Assembly (NCBI RefSeq): GCF_007289895.1
Contig: NZ_CP041660.1
Span: forward strand, 3,720,001 to 3,784,000
Direction of reading: 5' to 3'
Length of the DNA stretch: 64,000 bases
Source of the DNA: Catenovulum sediminis
Lineage (GTDB): Bacteria; Pseudomonadota; Gammaproteobacteria; Enterobacterales; Alteromonadaceae
Part shown: in pieces, positions 52,905 to 60,797 of the stretch
Numbering within the stretch: the stretch's first letter is position 1
Layout of the letters: the number at the start of each line of letters is the position of its first letter
Translations under genes and position numbers: made by a program
The notes under the pieces: model-generated
Databases searched by the model: none
Seen by the model: only the letters and a program-made list of their open reading frames with translations
What the model was told of the DNA's origin: nothing

Positions 52905-53404
52905 AACTGCTCTGATTGTGGGATGTAATGCGCATAACGCTTAGCATTCTCTATGTACTCAGATGGCTTACCTTTACCAGCTTGAGTGTTGTAATGCTGC
53001 TTCCAATATCTGGCACGCCAATTAACGCTGGTCGGAATGGGATTAGGCACAACCAAATAACGAATACGACACACAATGAACGCAAGCAATGGTGATTGGT
53101 CCAGCTCTTCCCATTGCACTTGCATGAGATCAACACCAAAAGCATGCTTAACCTTTGCTTGATAACGTTCGAACTTTTCATTTTGTAACCAATTGAATGT
53201 AGAGAAATCGACTTGAGTTAACCCCATGCCAGCACTTCGCCAGGTATGATCTAAGTAATGACCTAACTGTGTTTCTTGAGCAGCTGTTTCTAAAATTAAT
53301 ACATGAGCATTGTTATTGCTGCCGTAACCCAACACATCACAAACCGCAACCGCAACAGATTCAGCGTGAGTTGCATCAACCAAGCCATACAATGCAATAT
53401 TCAT
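52892..53404 (-). CDS. Endolysin candidate (lysozyme/transglycosylase-like)
   Basis: 170 residues. The segment LETAAQETQLGHYLD followed by AGMGLTQVDFSTF resembles the Glu plus GLxQ pattern of lytic transglycosylases (likely catalytic Glu at 39 or 44). The rest (LLAFIVCRIRYLVVPNPIPTSVNWRARYWKQHYNT) fits phage endolysins. There is no signal peptide, so export would need the neighbouring holin. This is a family-level inference without a database match. Confidence 0.6.
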   Translation of the reverse strand: MNIALYGLVDATHAESVAVAVCDVLGYGSNNNAHVLILETAAQETQLGHYLDHTWRSAGMGLTQVDFSTFNWLQNEKFERYQAKVKHAFGVDLMQVQWEELDQSPLLAFIVCRIRYLVVPNPIPTSVNWRARYWKQHYNTQAGKGKPSEYIENAKRYAHYIPQSEQLCTG

Positions 53405-53407
53405 GTG

Positions 53408-53782
53408 TTACCTCTGATCCTTACGCTGGTCATAAAACTGCACGCGATACTCTGCAAGCGCAGCTCTTAGCTCAAGTTTTAATTGAGAGACAGTTTCAAT
53501 TCTGTCTCGCTCGAAACGTTCATCTAACTGATTTAAAAACTCTGCAAACTCGGTTCGTGGTAAGTAGGTACCGGCGAATTCGAGCTCAAGCTTTTCGGTT
53601 TTTTTCTCAACTGCTGCAATGTATCGATTGTTTTCATCAGCCAACTTTTCAATCGCATTTAAACGCTTATCAGTTGCTTCATACTCACGCTGCTTAGTTC
53701 GCGAGATAAAATTACTAACAACCTGAAACACAGCGATTAGAAGCGGGATTAACCAAGCCATATTCGCACTGTCTAACGCCAT
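53408..53782 (-). CDS. Membrane-anchored coiled-coil protein of the lysis region
   Basis: 124 residues. One N-terminal membrane helix (about 8-25, AWLIPLLIAVFQVVSNFI) followed by a long charged helix, which predicts a coiled coil. The form resembles i-spanins (Rz-like) or pinholin-type accessory proteins, although an Rz1 partner was not found. It is the first gene after the Q-controlled terminators, so it is probably an early lysis gene of the late operon. Confidence 0.6.
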   Translation of the reverse strand: MALDSANMAWLIPLLIAVFQVVSNFISRTKQREYEATDKRLNAIEKLADENNRYIAAVEKKTEKLELEFAGTYLPRTEFAEFLNQLDERFERDRIETVSQLKLELRAALAEYRVQFYDQRKDQR

Positions 53783-53796
53783 GAAAACAATCCTTA

Positions 53797-53895
53797 GAAA
53801 CGAAAAAGCCCCGCTGGCATAAGCCGAGCGAGGCTAAGGGGTAAATTTATAGTGATGCAGAAACGAAAAAGCCCCAGCAATTTGCTAGGGCTTTA
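53797..53895 (-). terminator. Tandem terminator-like hairpins downstream of Q
   Basis: Two hairpins, each built on the repeated sequence GAAACGAAAAAGCCCC (53797-53812 and 53860-53875) with GC stems. On the minus strand AAAGCCC...GGGCTTTTTC at 53868-53894 is a clear terminator. They lie between the Q-like gene and the first lysis gene, where a lambdoid phage has its late promoter and the terminator overcome by Q. Confidence 0.65.
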
Positions 53896-53954
53896 AATAC
53901 ATTTCTTCTCAGATTTTGCCATACTTTAAAACTATCATGTTCAACATGCAACCC

Positions 53955-54350
53955 CTACGCTGCTAAATTTTCAAATTCGTTAAAGCAAGATAAAAAACCA
54001 TTAAGCCACCGCTCGCCATTTCTAACGTCTTCAGACGCTTTAATACGACAACGATAAGAACTGATCTTTTTCTCTTTGTAAATTATATTACCGACATACT
54101 GCATCGAATGCTTATCAACGTAATACAACAACAACGCTTGATAACAAATCAAATCTCGTTTTTTCAACACATTCAACGCCCTGTCAACAACAATCGCCAA
54201 ATCATCACCCAGCGGCTCAACATCACCTGAACTTGCATGAACGTTATCACGAATCAAACAAGCCATGGGCGCACCATACCCCAGCGAACCGCGCCCATCT
54301 TGCCTCACCCAAACAGCCCAACGCTCAAGTAACACCCCAATATTCCCCAC
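53955..54350 (-). CDS. Phage antitermination protein Q-like
   Basis: 131 residues from a GTG. LLERWAVWVRQDGRGSLGYGAPMACLI is the conserved opening of the small Q antiterminators of lambdoid phages. The middle region (VDRALNVLKKRDLICYQALLLYYVD) is an HTH-like helix set. It lets RNA polymerase read through the terminators into the late genes on the same strand. Tandem terminators directly follow, which supports the assignment. Confidence 0.75.
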   Translation of the reverse strand: MGNIGVLLERWAVWVRQDGRGSLGYGAPMACLIRDNVHASSGDVEPLGDDLAIVVDRALNVLKKRDLICYQALLLYYVDKHSMQYVGNIIYKEKKISSYRCRIKASEDVRNGERWLNGFLSCFNEFENLAA

Positions 54351-54362
54351 AGCGCCCCCTAA

Positions 54363-55097
54363 TCAGCTAGCTTTTAGAAACGGAAATTTCTCCCGTAACT
54401 CTTCAATCTTAGATAAATTTTTCTGCCGATGTGCATCATCACAAACACCCAATCGAGCGACAGGTTTAGAGCGAGGATCATTAAAATTACAACCATTAAT
54501 CGCCCGACGTACATACCAGAGATACACCCGCTCAACAGCATGAAATTTAGCTTTATAGCGCTTAGTGTCTGGCGAACAACGACCCGCAGCGACAATCTCG
54601 CTATGATGCAAATTAGGGTCTTTACCGCACGCGATGAAAAACGCAAACAAATGCACCTTCGTCCAATCATCATGCGCATAAGGATTTATCAGCTGCTTCC
54701 AGATTTGGTCAACAGAAGGATAGCCGAAATCCGTAGGTACCGGCTCACACGCGCGCAAAAACTCAGGTAACGACAGAGGCCAGATTGTTTTATCGGCTTG
54801 AGTAATCAAAATAACACGCTCAACATCAGCAATCGAAATACGATGTTTTTCTAACGTATTAAACCAGTCACTTTTCGCAGAATCTAACTGCTCGACTGAA
54901 TCAAATTTAGACGTGAACTTTGCATCCCAAAAATTTACTGAAAACTCAAACCAGCGATCAACCGCCAGTTTAGACTCAGCGAACACAGGCCTAGTTGACG
55001 TCGATGATTCTGTTTTGGCTGCTGGCATAGATGGCGGCTTTAACTGCTTGCTTGTTCGACTGACTGCTGTTGTGTTTTGAAAAGTCTTGATTTGCAT
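54363..55097 (-). CDS. Replication protein P-like (helicase loader)
   Basis: About 244 residues from the ATG at 55097. A longer frame starts at 55151 but lies within the O-like gene. FSVNFWDAKFTSKFDSVEQLDSAKSDWFNTL and WPLSLPEFLRACEP are like lambda P-family replication proteins, which bring DnaB helicase to the phage origin. It overlaps the end of the O-like gene by 107 bases and sits just before Q. Confidence 0.75.
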   Translation of the reverse strand: MQIKTFQNTTAVSRTSKQLKPPSMPAAKTESSTSTRPVFAESKLAVDRWFEFSVNFWDAKFTSKFDSVEQLDSAKSDWFNTLEKHRISIADVERVILITQADKTIWPLSLPEFLRACEPVPTDFGYPSVDQIWKQLINPYAHDDWTKVHLFAFFIACGKDPNLHHSEIVAAGRCSPDTKRYKAKFHAVERVYLWYVRRAINGCNFNDPRSKPVARLGVCDDAHRQKNLSKIEELREKFPFLKAS

Positions 55098-55860
55098 GAT
55101 GACCCCTCTGATTACTCTGATTAGCTTTCCAACTTGCGCAATAGCCGACAAAAAGCTTGCGCCAATGCTGGATAGGTTTTAACTGGTTAAAAAACTTCTC
55201 TTGCGATTGAAACTTAACGAGAACAGTTTGAAGAAAATCTTTATCAAAATTTATCGCTGAGATTTTTAATTGATTTAACAACAAATCATCAATCTGAAAA
55301 TCATCAACTGAAATAGACGAAACACCCTCGCGCGCGTTAGAGAGAGTATTATTACTAGATATACTAGATATGCCCCCGTCATCGGTGTTTTTAGCGCCCC
55401 CCTTCATGCCCCCTTCATTGCTCGCCTGATTACGATAAGCATCTGAATTTAAATGATTATTTTTAAATTCTTCCCCCCCGTCATTACCGCCCCTTCCGCG
55501 CCCCTTCCGCGCCCCTTCCTCGTTTGGACGGAAAAATGCAGAGTCGACCAATTCCAGCCTAAACTGCATAGGAATAGCATTGCCTAAATGATCTAACCGA
55601 CGACTAATCCAACCACGCGCCACGGCACGTTCACACATTTTTTCAACCTGTTTGTTAGTCAATTTAAGGGGGGGAAGCTTGCTGCCCCGATCTGGAATAA
55701 ACTCAAACGCCGCAGCAATAGTAGACTGACGAATAGCACAATGAACGCCAATAGTTTTTGTAGCGTAATCGCTCACAACATCGCGCAAGTAGTGATAAAA
55801 CAAACGATCGACCAGCGGTATATTGTTTTGCCAAACGGCGGCTATCTCAGCTTGGTTCAC
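54991..55860 (-). CDS. Replication protein O-like, with DnaT-like C-terminus
   Basis: 289 residues. The N-terminal winged-helix-like part (PLVDRLFYHYLRDVVSDYATK...WISRRLDHLGNAIPMQFRLEL) is followed by a low-complexity linker rich in Gly, Asn and Ser (about 115-175). The C-terminal part, with the conserved-looking FQSQEKFFNQLKPIQHWRKLFVGYCASWK, resembles DnaT. It probably binds origin DNA (often inside the gene) and the P-like loader. It overlaps the exonuclease gene by 4 bases. Confidence 0.7.
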   Translation of the reverse strand: MNQAEIAAVWQNNIPLVDRLFYHYLRDVVSDYATKTIGVHCAIRQSTIAAAFEFIPDRGSKLPPLKLTNKQVEKMCERAVARGWISRRLDHLGNAIPMQFRLELVDSAFFRPNEEGARKGRGRGGNDGGEEFKNNHLNSDAYRNQASNEGGMKGGAKNTDDGGISSISSNNTLSNAREGVSSISVDDFQIDDLLLNQLKISAINFDKDFLQTVLVKFQSQEKFFNQLKPIQHWRKLFVGYCASWKANQSNQRGHHANQDFSKHNSSQSNKQAVKAAIYASSQNRIIDVN

Positions 55861-56546
55861 GCCGCCCCCTCAAGCTTAGGATTAACAAAATCACTAGGAT
55901 CGACCTGCATAGAAGGGTTAAACGCCGCAAGCCAGCCTAGCCGGCTTGTATCGAAGTCTTTGGAACAAATAACAAAACGGCTATAAACAAAATACTCTTT
56001 AATCGACTCAAAAATGTCGCTTAACGCCTCGTGCTTATAGGTTTTATGCTCCACAGCTAAAGCCTCAAGCTCAGGCCGAGAGAATCGACACATTAACGCC
56101 ACCGCCGACACATCTAACATTCTATAATGCAAATAACTATGCAACTTTGGCATTTGACAACGAATAAAATTACGGTCAAACCCAATACTATTACCCGCCA
56201 AAACCGCGCCTGTTTTAGCTGCTCTGTCATACGCATCACAACCGTTCGATGCCAGCCAGTTCAAAACAATGCGCTCGGCTTTATCTAACGTAATGTCAGA
56301 CTGCATACACTCAGCCAGCAAACCCGACTCATGATGCGTTTGCACGGCCCAGTTAGACAATTTATTTAACTCAGACTCCGGCTGAAATAGCGGAATACGA
56401 ATCGCACTAACCGGATTTAAATTGGTATCGGTTAACACACACGCAATTTCTAAAATTGGGTAAAACTCCATCCCCAACTTGCCATTATCTAACCGGCCAT
56501 CCAACCCGCCGGTTTCTAAATCAAGCCACAAAATAAACTGACTCAT
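55857..56546 (-). CDS. DEDDh 3'-5' exonuclease, oligoribonuclease/DnaQ-like
   Basis: 229 residues. Exo I motif LWLDLETGGLDG (D9, E11), exo II near AGNSIGFDRNFI, exo III near YKHEALSDIFESI (His and Asp). The overall pattern resembles oligoribonuclease with an extended C-terminus. A phage role in nucleotide recycling or replication is inferred. It starts the leftward replication operon. Confidence 0.82.
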   Translation of the reverse strand: MSQFILWLDLETGGLDGRLDNGKLGMEFYPILEIACVLTDTNLNPVSAIRIPLFQPESELNKLSNWAVQTHHESGLLAECMQSDITLDKAERIVLNWLASNGCDAYDRAAKTGAVLAGNSIGFDRNFIRCQMPKLHSYLHYRMLDVSAVALMCRFSRPELEALAVEHKTYKHEALSDIFESIKEYFVYSRFVICSKDFDTSRLGWLAAFNPSMQVDPSDFVNPKLEGAA

Positions 56547-56636
56547 AGCACCCCCTTAAAACGATAGAGATCACCCCTTGAGTCTGCTAATGTTATAAGC
56601 GCCAACCAACAACAAAACCCAAACCAAGAGGTGAAA

Positions 56637-56879
56637 ATGAGTAACGAAATACAAGAACTAAGCGATCGCTTAGCAAGGTTAGAAACGACCGCCAATGTCC
56701 ACCAAACAGTGATAATGTCACTTATGGCAATGCTTAAAGCGGTGAAAATGGACACAGACAAACACTTAGAGACGCTGGCAGTTCCATTTTTAGAAAGTGA
56801 AACAGTTTCAGAAGAGTTTAAATCAGAACTGAATGAGTTTCTAAAAATGGCAAAAAATGGCCTATCAGGCTTTAAATAA
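56637..56879 (+). CDS. Small coiled-coil protein on the opposite strand
   Basis: 80 residues from the ATG at 56637 with a good AGAGGT site. A GTG two codons earlier is less likely. The N-terminus is a heptad-like coiled coil ([20 protein letters not shown]). The rest is acidic and helical. It is on the rightward strand among leftward genes. The opposite strand is also open, but its product looks like a shadow. Function is unknown. Confidence 0.6.
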
Positions 56880-56898
56880 CCAAGACTTACAGGGACTT

Positions 56899-57063
56899 TC
56901 ACAACCGCCGTCCCCGCTCCGTAATTGAGATATTAATCGCGTCATAAAGAGTTTCGTTATGACGCGTTAAATTCACATTAACTTCCCGATTGCACACACA
57001 ACATCGACACTTAAACCAGCGTCTAAAATCTAATTTTCTAAAGTCTGGAAATCTGAATTTCAT
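56899..57063 (-). CDS. Small Cys-rich protein (54 residues)
   Basis: Begins MKFRFPDFRKLDFRRWFKCRCCVC and contains a Cys cluster (CRCCVC) that could bind zinc. It is very basic at the N-terminus. A GGGG ribosome site lies 5 bases before the ATG. Leftward orientation puts it at the start of the replication operon, after Cro. The function is unknown. Confidence 0.5.
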   Translation of the reverse strand: MKFRFPDFRKLDFRRWFKCRCCVCNREVNVNLTRHNETLYDAINISITERGRRL

Positions 57064-57152
57064 ACTTACCCCTGTTTATTCATACACCAAATCAAAAAAC
57101 ATAAAAAACATGCTGCCCCCCTAAACTAAGTGCAATGAAAAAAGGAGGCAGC

Positions 57153-57278
57153 ATGAAAAACAAATCGTTAAGCCGCGTCTTGTTGCGGCGGCAATTTTGG
57201 TCGAAGAACCGCAGGCGATTCAACGCAGTATCCCGCTTGCGCGAGCGCGTCTTGGTCACACGAAACCAAAAGAAATGA
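57153..57278 (+). CDS. Small, highly basic peptide (41 residues)
   Basis: Begins MKNKSLSRVLLRRQFW; 14 or so of 41 residues are Arg or Lys. It has a perfect AGGAGG site 6 bases before the ATG. It is convergent with Cro (1 base between stops). It may bind nucleic acid. The strong ribosome site on the strand opposite the leftward operon is unusual. Confidence 0.5.
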   Translation: MKNKSLSRVLLRRQFWSKNRRRFNAVSRLRERVLVTRNQKK

Positions 57279-57279
57279 A

Positions 57280-57510
57280 TTAAGCCGCCTTAGCTGGTTC
57301 ATCCTCAGGTGGAAATACATCATCTAATTCACAATTAGCACCATGTTTGTTTAATGCTGAAACGATGTTTCTGCATTCTTTCATGTTTGGGGTCCTTAGC
57401 CCGAGCTCATAATTAGATATTCGAGCCTGACTACCAGACCATCCACAGGCAGACGCCAGTTGGCTTTGAGTGAGATTAAGTTTAATTCTTAAGCTTTTAA
57501 TATTGTTCAT
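57280..57510 (-). CDS. Cro-like XRE regulator
   Basis: 76 residues from the ATG at 57510. HTH: LTQSQLASACGWSGSQARISNYELG, similar to the HTH of the divergent CI. The acidic tail ends EPAKAA. It is leftward, at the start of the replication region, and divergent from cI, with a perfect 11-bp inverted repeat between them. It would compete with CI for the same operators and switch the phage to lytic growth. Confidence 0.78.
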   Translation of the reverse strand: MNNIKSLRIKLNLTQSQLASACGWSGSQARISNYELGLRTPNMKECRNIVSALNKHGANCELDDVFPPEDEPAKAA

Positions 57511-57530
57511 TTCACCGACCAAATACAACA

Positions 57531-57559
57531 CGTTTCGTTATATTTTGCATAACGAAACG
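57531..57559. promoter_or_regulatory. CI/Cro operator, perfect inverted repeat
   Basis: CGTTTCGTTAT (57531-57541) and ATAACGAAACG (57549-57559) form a perfect 11-bp inverted repeat with a 7-base centre between cro and cI. A further half-site, ATAACGTTTTG, lies at about 57571-57581. Confidence 0.82.
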
Positions 57560-57598
57560 TTTATTGTCAACTATAACGTTTTGTTGTTTTATTCGCTT

Positions 57599-58225
57599 AT
57601 GAAAAAAATTTCCGAAAACATAAAAGCTGCCCGCAAAAAAAAGGGGTGGACACAAAAACAATTAGCCGATCACTGCAAATGGGATGAAGGCCAAGGTCGT
57701 GTATCCAATTATGAGCGTGACTTTAGGCAACCGAGTGTTGATGATTTATATACAATCAGTAAAGCACTAGGTGTTGGTATCCAAGAGTTAACTGGTGATT
57801 ATTCAATAGCAATGGCGACACCAAAGGTGAAAAGTTCAGTCCCACTGATTAGCTGGGTGCAGGCAGGAGCATGGCACGATATAATAGATGTTTTTCAGCC
57901 AGGGGATGCAGATGAATATTACCCATGCCCAGAAAACCACAGTCCCTATACCTATGCTTTAAAAGTTGTTGGTGAGTCAATGTCTCCCGATTTTATAGAG
58001 GGTGAAATCATATTTGTTGATCCAGAAGTTGAGGCTAGACATGGGTCGTGCGTAATTGTTAGGCAAAATGGAAATACAGAATCGACATTTAAACAATTAA
58101 TAATTGACACTGACGGAAAGCGACTGAAAGCCCTGAATCCCGACTGGAAACCTAAGTATATTGAACTGCTGCCCGATGCTGTGATTAGCGGAGTTGTGAT
58201 TGGCAGTTATAGAAAAAGAATTTAA
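57599..58225 (+). CDS. CI-type repressor, LexA/S24 peptidase family
   Basis: 208 residues from the ATG at 57599. A longer reading from 57470 would cross the operator. The HTH lies at about 16-45. The self-cleavage site is A89-G90 (WVQAGAWHD). The catalytic Ser127 (GESMSP) and Lys165 (STFKQL) are present. It keeps the prophage silent and is cleaved when RecA is activated. It is followed closely by a lipoprotein gene on the same strand. Confidence 0.9.
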   Translation: MKKISENIKAARKKKGWTQKQLADHCKWDEGQGRVSNYERDFRQPSVDDLYTISKALGVGIQELTGDYSIAMATPKVKSSVPLISWVQAGAWHDIIDVFQPGDADEYYPCPENHSPYTYALKVVGESMSPDFIEGEIIFVDPEVEARHGSCVIVRQNGNTESTFKQLIIDTDGKRLKALNPDWKPKYIELLPDAVISGVVIGSYRKRI

Positions 58226-58252
58226 TAAATTATCAAACTAAAGGAGTAGCAC

Positions 58253-59209
58253 TTGAAGCATCAAAATTTCCACATTCTGTTGATAGGGCTTGTCTTAATG
58301 GGCTGTCAAGCCACTGGGCCCACCAGTCAAAATACTTATACCAGCAAGTCAACGGCTAAAAACTTAAATGACTGCACGTCGGAAAGTTACAATAATTTGC
58401 CCGGCCCTGAATTTTCTTACACTGGCGAAGCGAGATATGTAAACCATTATTTTAACGTCGTCCCTGATAGCTCAAATTATAAATATGGAAAGGATTACTA
58501 CACACCTTTGATTGAAAGTAAATTCAAATTTACCGGGGATTTAGCTCCAAATGAATTCAAATACCACAACCCATACATTAAGGTTTTAGAAGTTGACGGC
58601 GTTGCCGTTCAGTTTAAATCAAATGTAAATAGTTTGGTTGTTACTGAGTCCTGCAAGCCATTTTGGTTTAGCGGGCATGTTAACTATAACAATACTTTAG
58701 GAAGAGGGGCTCAAATATTTAAAAAGACTGACGGTTCAAGAGTAGATTTGAATGACTTTCAGTTTATCTACGGAAAAAGCAATGTCACACCGTATGAAGC
58801 AACCGCAGTAGTTGATATAGATAAATTCTCCAAAAGAGCGACTATTAAAACAAAGTATACTGATGGTTTAATGCTGAGAGCTTGGAGTGACAGCGAGCTA
58901 TCTAAAAAGCCAGACCAAATTCAAGTTTATAAAGAAATATCTTTAAAAGATTGGTCTTATTTTGATAGGGCTATTAGTGATGATGGTCAAGCGAGAAAAC
59001 TAGTCAAGATAGACACTGATGTTAGGGATTGTGATGGCACTTTCGGTTGCTGGGTTTATGAAACAATCGGCGTGACCGTTCCTTTGGATTATGTAAAAAA
59101 CAACAAAGATGGATTCGAAATACAGGTTTACGGTAAGCAAAAATCTATAATAAAAGTCCCCAAATATCAAATATCAGCAATGCTAAAGTTTTTAGAGAGT
59201 ATCAAATAA
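58253..59209 (+). CDS. Lipoprotein in the repressor operon, probable lysogenic-conversion gene
   Basis: 318 residues from a TTG start with GGAG 8 bases upstream. The signal has lipobox LVLMGC. The mature part is beta-rich with several Cys (DCDGTFGCWV). The gene starts 27 bases after cI on the same strand and is followed by a strong terminator, so it is expected to be expressed in the lysogen. Lipoproteins in this position often block superinfection or alter the cell surface. That role here is inference, because no family is recognised. Confidence 0.65.
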   Translation: MKHQNFHILLIGLVLMGCQATGPTSQNTYTSKSTAKNLNDCTSESYNNLPGPEFSYTGEARYVNHYFNVVPDSSNYKYGKDYYTPLIESKFKFTGDLAPNEFKYHNPYIKVLEVDGVAVQFKSNVNSLVVTESCKPFWFSGHVNYNNTLGRGAQIFKKTDGSRVDLNDFQFIYGKSNVTPYEATAVVDIDKFSKRATIKTKYTDGLMLRAWSDSELSKKPDQIQVYKEISLKDWSYFDRAISDDGQARKLVKIDTDVRDCDGTFGCWVYETIGVTVPLDYVKNNKDGFEIQVYGKQKSIIKVPKYQISAMLKFLESIK

Positions 59210-59234
59210 CCCAACCTAACATTAAATTTCTTAT

Positions 59235-59259
59235 AAACCGCCATCATGGCGGTTTTTTT
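59235..59259 (+). terminator. Rho-independent terminator after the lipoprotein
   Basis: AAACCGCCAT-C-ATGGCGGTTT is a perfect stem followed by seven T. It ends the cI-lipoprotein unit. Confidence 0.88.
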
Positions 59260-59331
59260 ATACCTAAAATTTTAGTTATTTAGACTACCCCTAGCTTAAA
59301 TTCAAAAAAAAATACATTCAAACACTAAAAT

Positions 59332-59374
59332 ATAACGATTCGTGTTGACATAAAATAACACGCTGCGTTATATT
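59332..59374 (+). promoter_or_regulatory. Early rightward promoter with CI operator
   Basis: -35 TTGACA (59345-59350), 18-base spacer, -10 TATATT (59369-59374). Flanking half-sites ATAACGATTCG (59332-59342) and CGCTGCGTTAT (59361-59371) match the cro-cI operator repeat, so CI can block this promoter. Confidence 0.8.
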
Positions 59375-59404
59375 TGATGAAGAATTGACATTTAGAGACA
59401 AGTA

Positions 59405-59800
59405 ATGGAAAGAACACCTACAGGCTATCGCTACGACAAAGTAGAAGTTGACATAAAAAACCGACTCAGCCCGCGCAGCGCGCAAGCATTAACACTTGCA
59501 GCAACGGGTATGCCGCGCAAGCAAATAGCAAAAGAATTGGGATTAAAACAATCCTCAATTAGCAGCTTGTTTGATGCACTTTATTTTCAGCTGGGCGCAA
59601 GAAACATCATAGACGCCATCTACATAGCGGTAACCCAAGGTTACATGCGCTACCTGTGCGCCATATGTTTAGTGCTGTTTAGTTACATGCAAACAGACCA
59701 ACCCATACGCAACCAAACGGCGCGCGTTCGCATCGGTTCGCGGCACGTTCGAAACAACAGAACACGCCGCCGCGAAAACTTAAACAACACAATTGCATAG
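59405..59800 (+). CDS. LuxR/GerE-type HTH protein with membrane segment
   Basis: 131 residues. The N-terminal half has a LuxR-like HTH (LSPRSAQALTLAATGMPRKQIAKELGLKQSSISS). A hydrophobic segment (YLCAICLVLFSYM) and a very basic tail follow. It is the first gene of the early operon, 31 bases after the CI-controlled promoter. It probably regulates early or late gene expression. The membrane segment is unusual for this role. Confidence 0.65.
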   Translation: MERTPTGYRYDKVEVDIKNRLSPRSAQALTLAATGMPRKQIAKELGLKQSSISSLFDALYFQLGARNIIDAIYIAVTQGYMRYLCAICLVLFSYMQTDQPIRNQTARVRIGSRHVRNNRTRRRENLNNTIA

Positions 59801-59811
59801 GAGCATCAAAA

Positions 59812-59958
59812 ATGGCTCAAGTAATCGCACTACCCACATGCAACAAAAACCGAATTCAACAGTTAGCTGCTGTTACCACCGTGTTTTGCGTAAACAAGCG
59901 CAAAGCACCTAAAAAACCAACACCGCCAACCCCGCCATTTGGCGGTGATGCGGCATAA
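59812..59958 (+). CDS. Small early protein (48 residues)
   Basis: Begins MAQVIALPTCNKNRIQ and ends in a Pro-rich tail. It has a GGAGC ribosome site about 8 bases upstream. The family is unknown. It is the second gene of the early operon. Confidence 0.5.
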   Translation: MAQVIALPTCNKNRIQQLAAVTTVFCVNKRKAPKKPTPPTPPFGGDAA

Positions 59959-59960
59959 CC

Positions 59961-59985
59961 AACTGTTCGGAAATTCCGAATAGTT
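59961..59985. repeat. Palindromic element, copy 1 in the early operon
   Basis: AACTGTTCGGAA-A-TTCCGAATAGTT is an almost perfect 25-base palindrome in the leader of the 60007 gene. Related palindromes occur at 61634-61666 and 61685-61701. Confidence 0.65.
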
Positions 59986-60006
59986 CAAAAACAAAGGGGT
60001 AAACAA

Positions 60007-60270
60007 ATGAAGCATTTACAACAAATGCGCTCTGTTAAAGAGCACTTTCAAGGCCTAGCAACACAAATGCCGCACGGCAAGCAATTAGACGTGCGCACTG
60101 TCGATGATGGACTGATTTACGTTTGCTTAAGCGCTGGCCCAACGCCCGGGACAATCATTGCAGAAAAAACGTTTGATTTTAATCAACCACAAGCGCACGA
60201 CGCCGCGATGGATTTTGCAGCGCGCCACTTATACAGCCAAGTTGTAATTGGAATGAGTGTAGCGGCATGA
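60007..60270 (+). CDS. Early phage protein of unknown function (87 residues)
   Basis: Begins MKHLQQMRSVKEHFQ. The middle, VDDGLIYVCLSAGPTPGTIIAEK, is beta-like. AGGGG lies upstream of the start. It overlaps the next small gene in ATGA. No family is recognised. Confidence 0.6.
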   Translation: MKHLQQMRSVKEHFQGLATQMPHGKQLDVRTVDDGLIYVCLSAGPTPGTIIAEKTFDFNQPQAHDAAMDFAARHLYSQVVIGMSVAA

Positions 60271-60398
60271 ACAAACGACTAAAACGCATACTAAAAGCTT
60301 ACGTAACGTGCGTATGTGTTGTGTTATCGCTTATCACGCTGTTAGCGATAGACGCAAAGTTAAATGAAGAAAAGGTAACAGTAGGAATACAGCAATGA
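60267..60398 (+). CDS. Small membrane protein (43 residues)
   Basis: Begins MNKRLKRILKAYVTC and has one membrane helix (VCVVLSLITLLAI). It overlaps both neighbours by the ATGA pattern, so it is coupled with them. Unknown early function, possibly superinfection-related. Confidence 0.5.
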   Translation: MNKRLKRILKAYVTCVCVVLSLITLLAIDAKLNEEKVTVGIQQ

Positions 60399-60763
60399 CA
60401 GAGCAAAAACCAACGCTTTCAACGGTTCCAAAAGTTGAGCCAAAAAACAACGACACCGACATTAACGACTTTTTAAGCGAGTTAAATGCAGGTGTATACA
60501 AAGACAAAGTACAGCACGTACTGAGCCAAGTTGCACTAGCCGTCGTGAATCACGGCGGCAAAGGCAAAGTGACACTAGAGTTTGATTTTAAACAAATCAA
60601 CAACTCAGACCGCGTACACATAGACCACAAACTCAAGTACACAGCCCCCCGACGTACTGGGAAATTCAGCGAAGAAGACACCACAAGTACACCAATGTAC
60701 GTGGGCCACGGCGGCAAAATCACCCTATTTAGTGAAACTCAAAACGATATGTTTGAGCGCTAA
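60395..60763 (+). CDS. Early phage protein of unknown function (122 residues)
   Basis: Begins MTEQKPTLSTVPKVEPK, then a conserved-looking core (HGGKGKVTLEFDFKQINNSDRVHIDHKLKYTAP). This type often precedes a DUF2303 gene in gamma phages, as here. The function is unknown. Confidence 0.6.
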   Translation: MTEQKPTLSTVPKVEPKNNDTDINDFLSELNAGVYKDKVQHVLSQVALAVVNHGGKGKVTLEFDFKQINNSDRVHIDHKLKYTAPRRTGKFSEEDTTSTPMYVGHGGKITLFSETQNDMFER

Positions 60764-60797
60764 TTTTTTAACCTAACCAAAAGAGAGAGAATACAGT

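Noticed and set aside
56543-56902. Leftward ORF of 119 codons overlapping the exonuclease start
   Set aside because: Ser-rich, low-complexity product antisense to the better supported coiled-coil gene at 56637-56879.
57470-57598. Longer N-terminus for the CI repressor
   Set aside because: The extra 43 codons run through the operator and the cro 5' end. The ATG at 57599 gives a normal repressor length.
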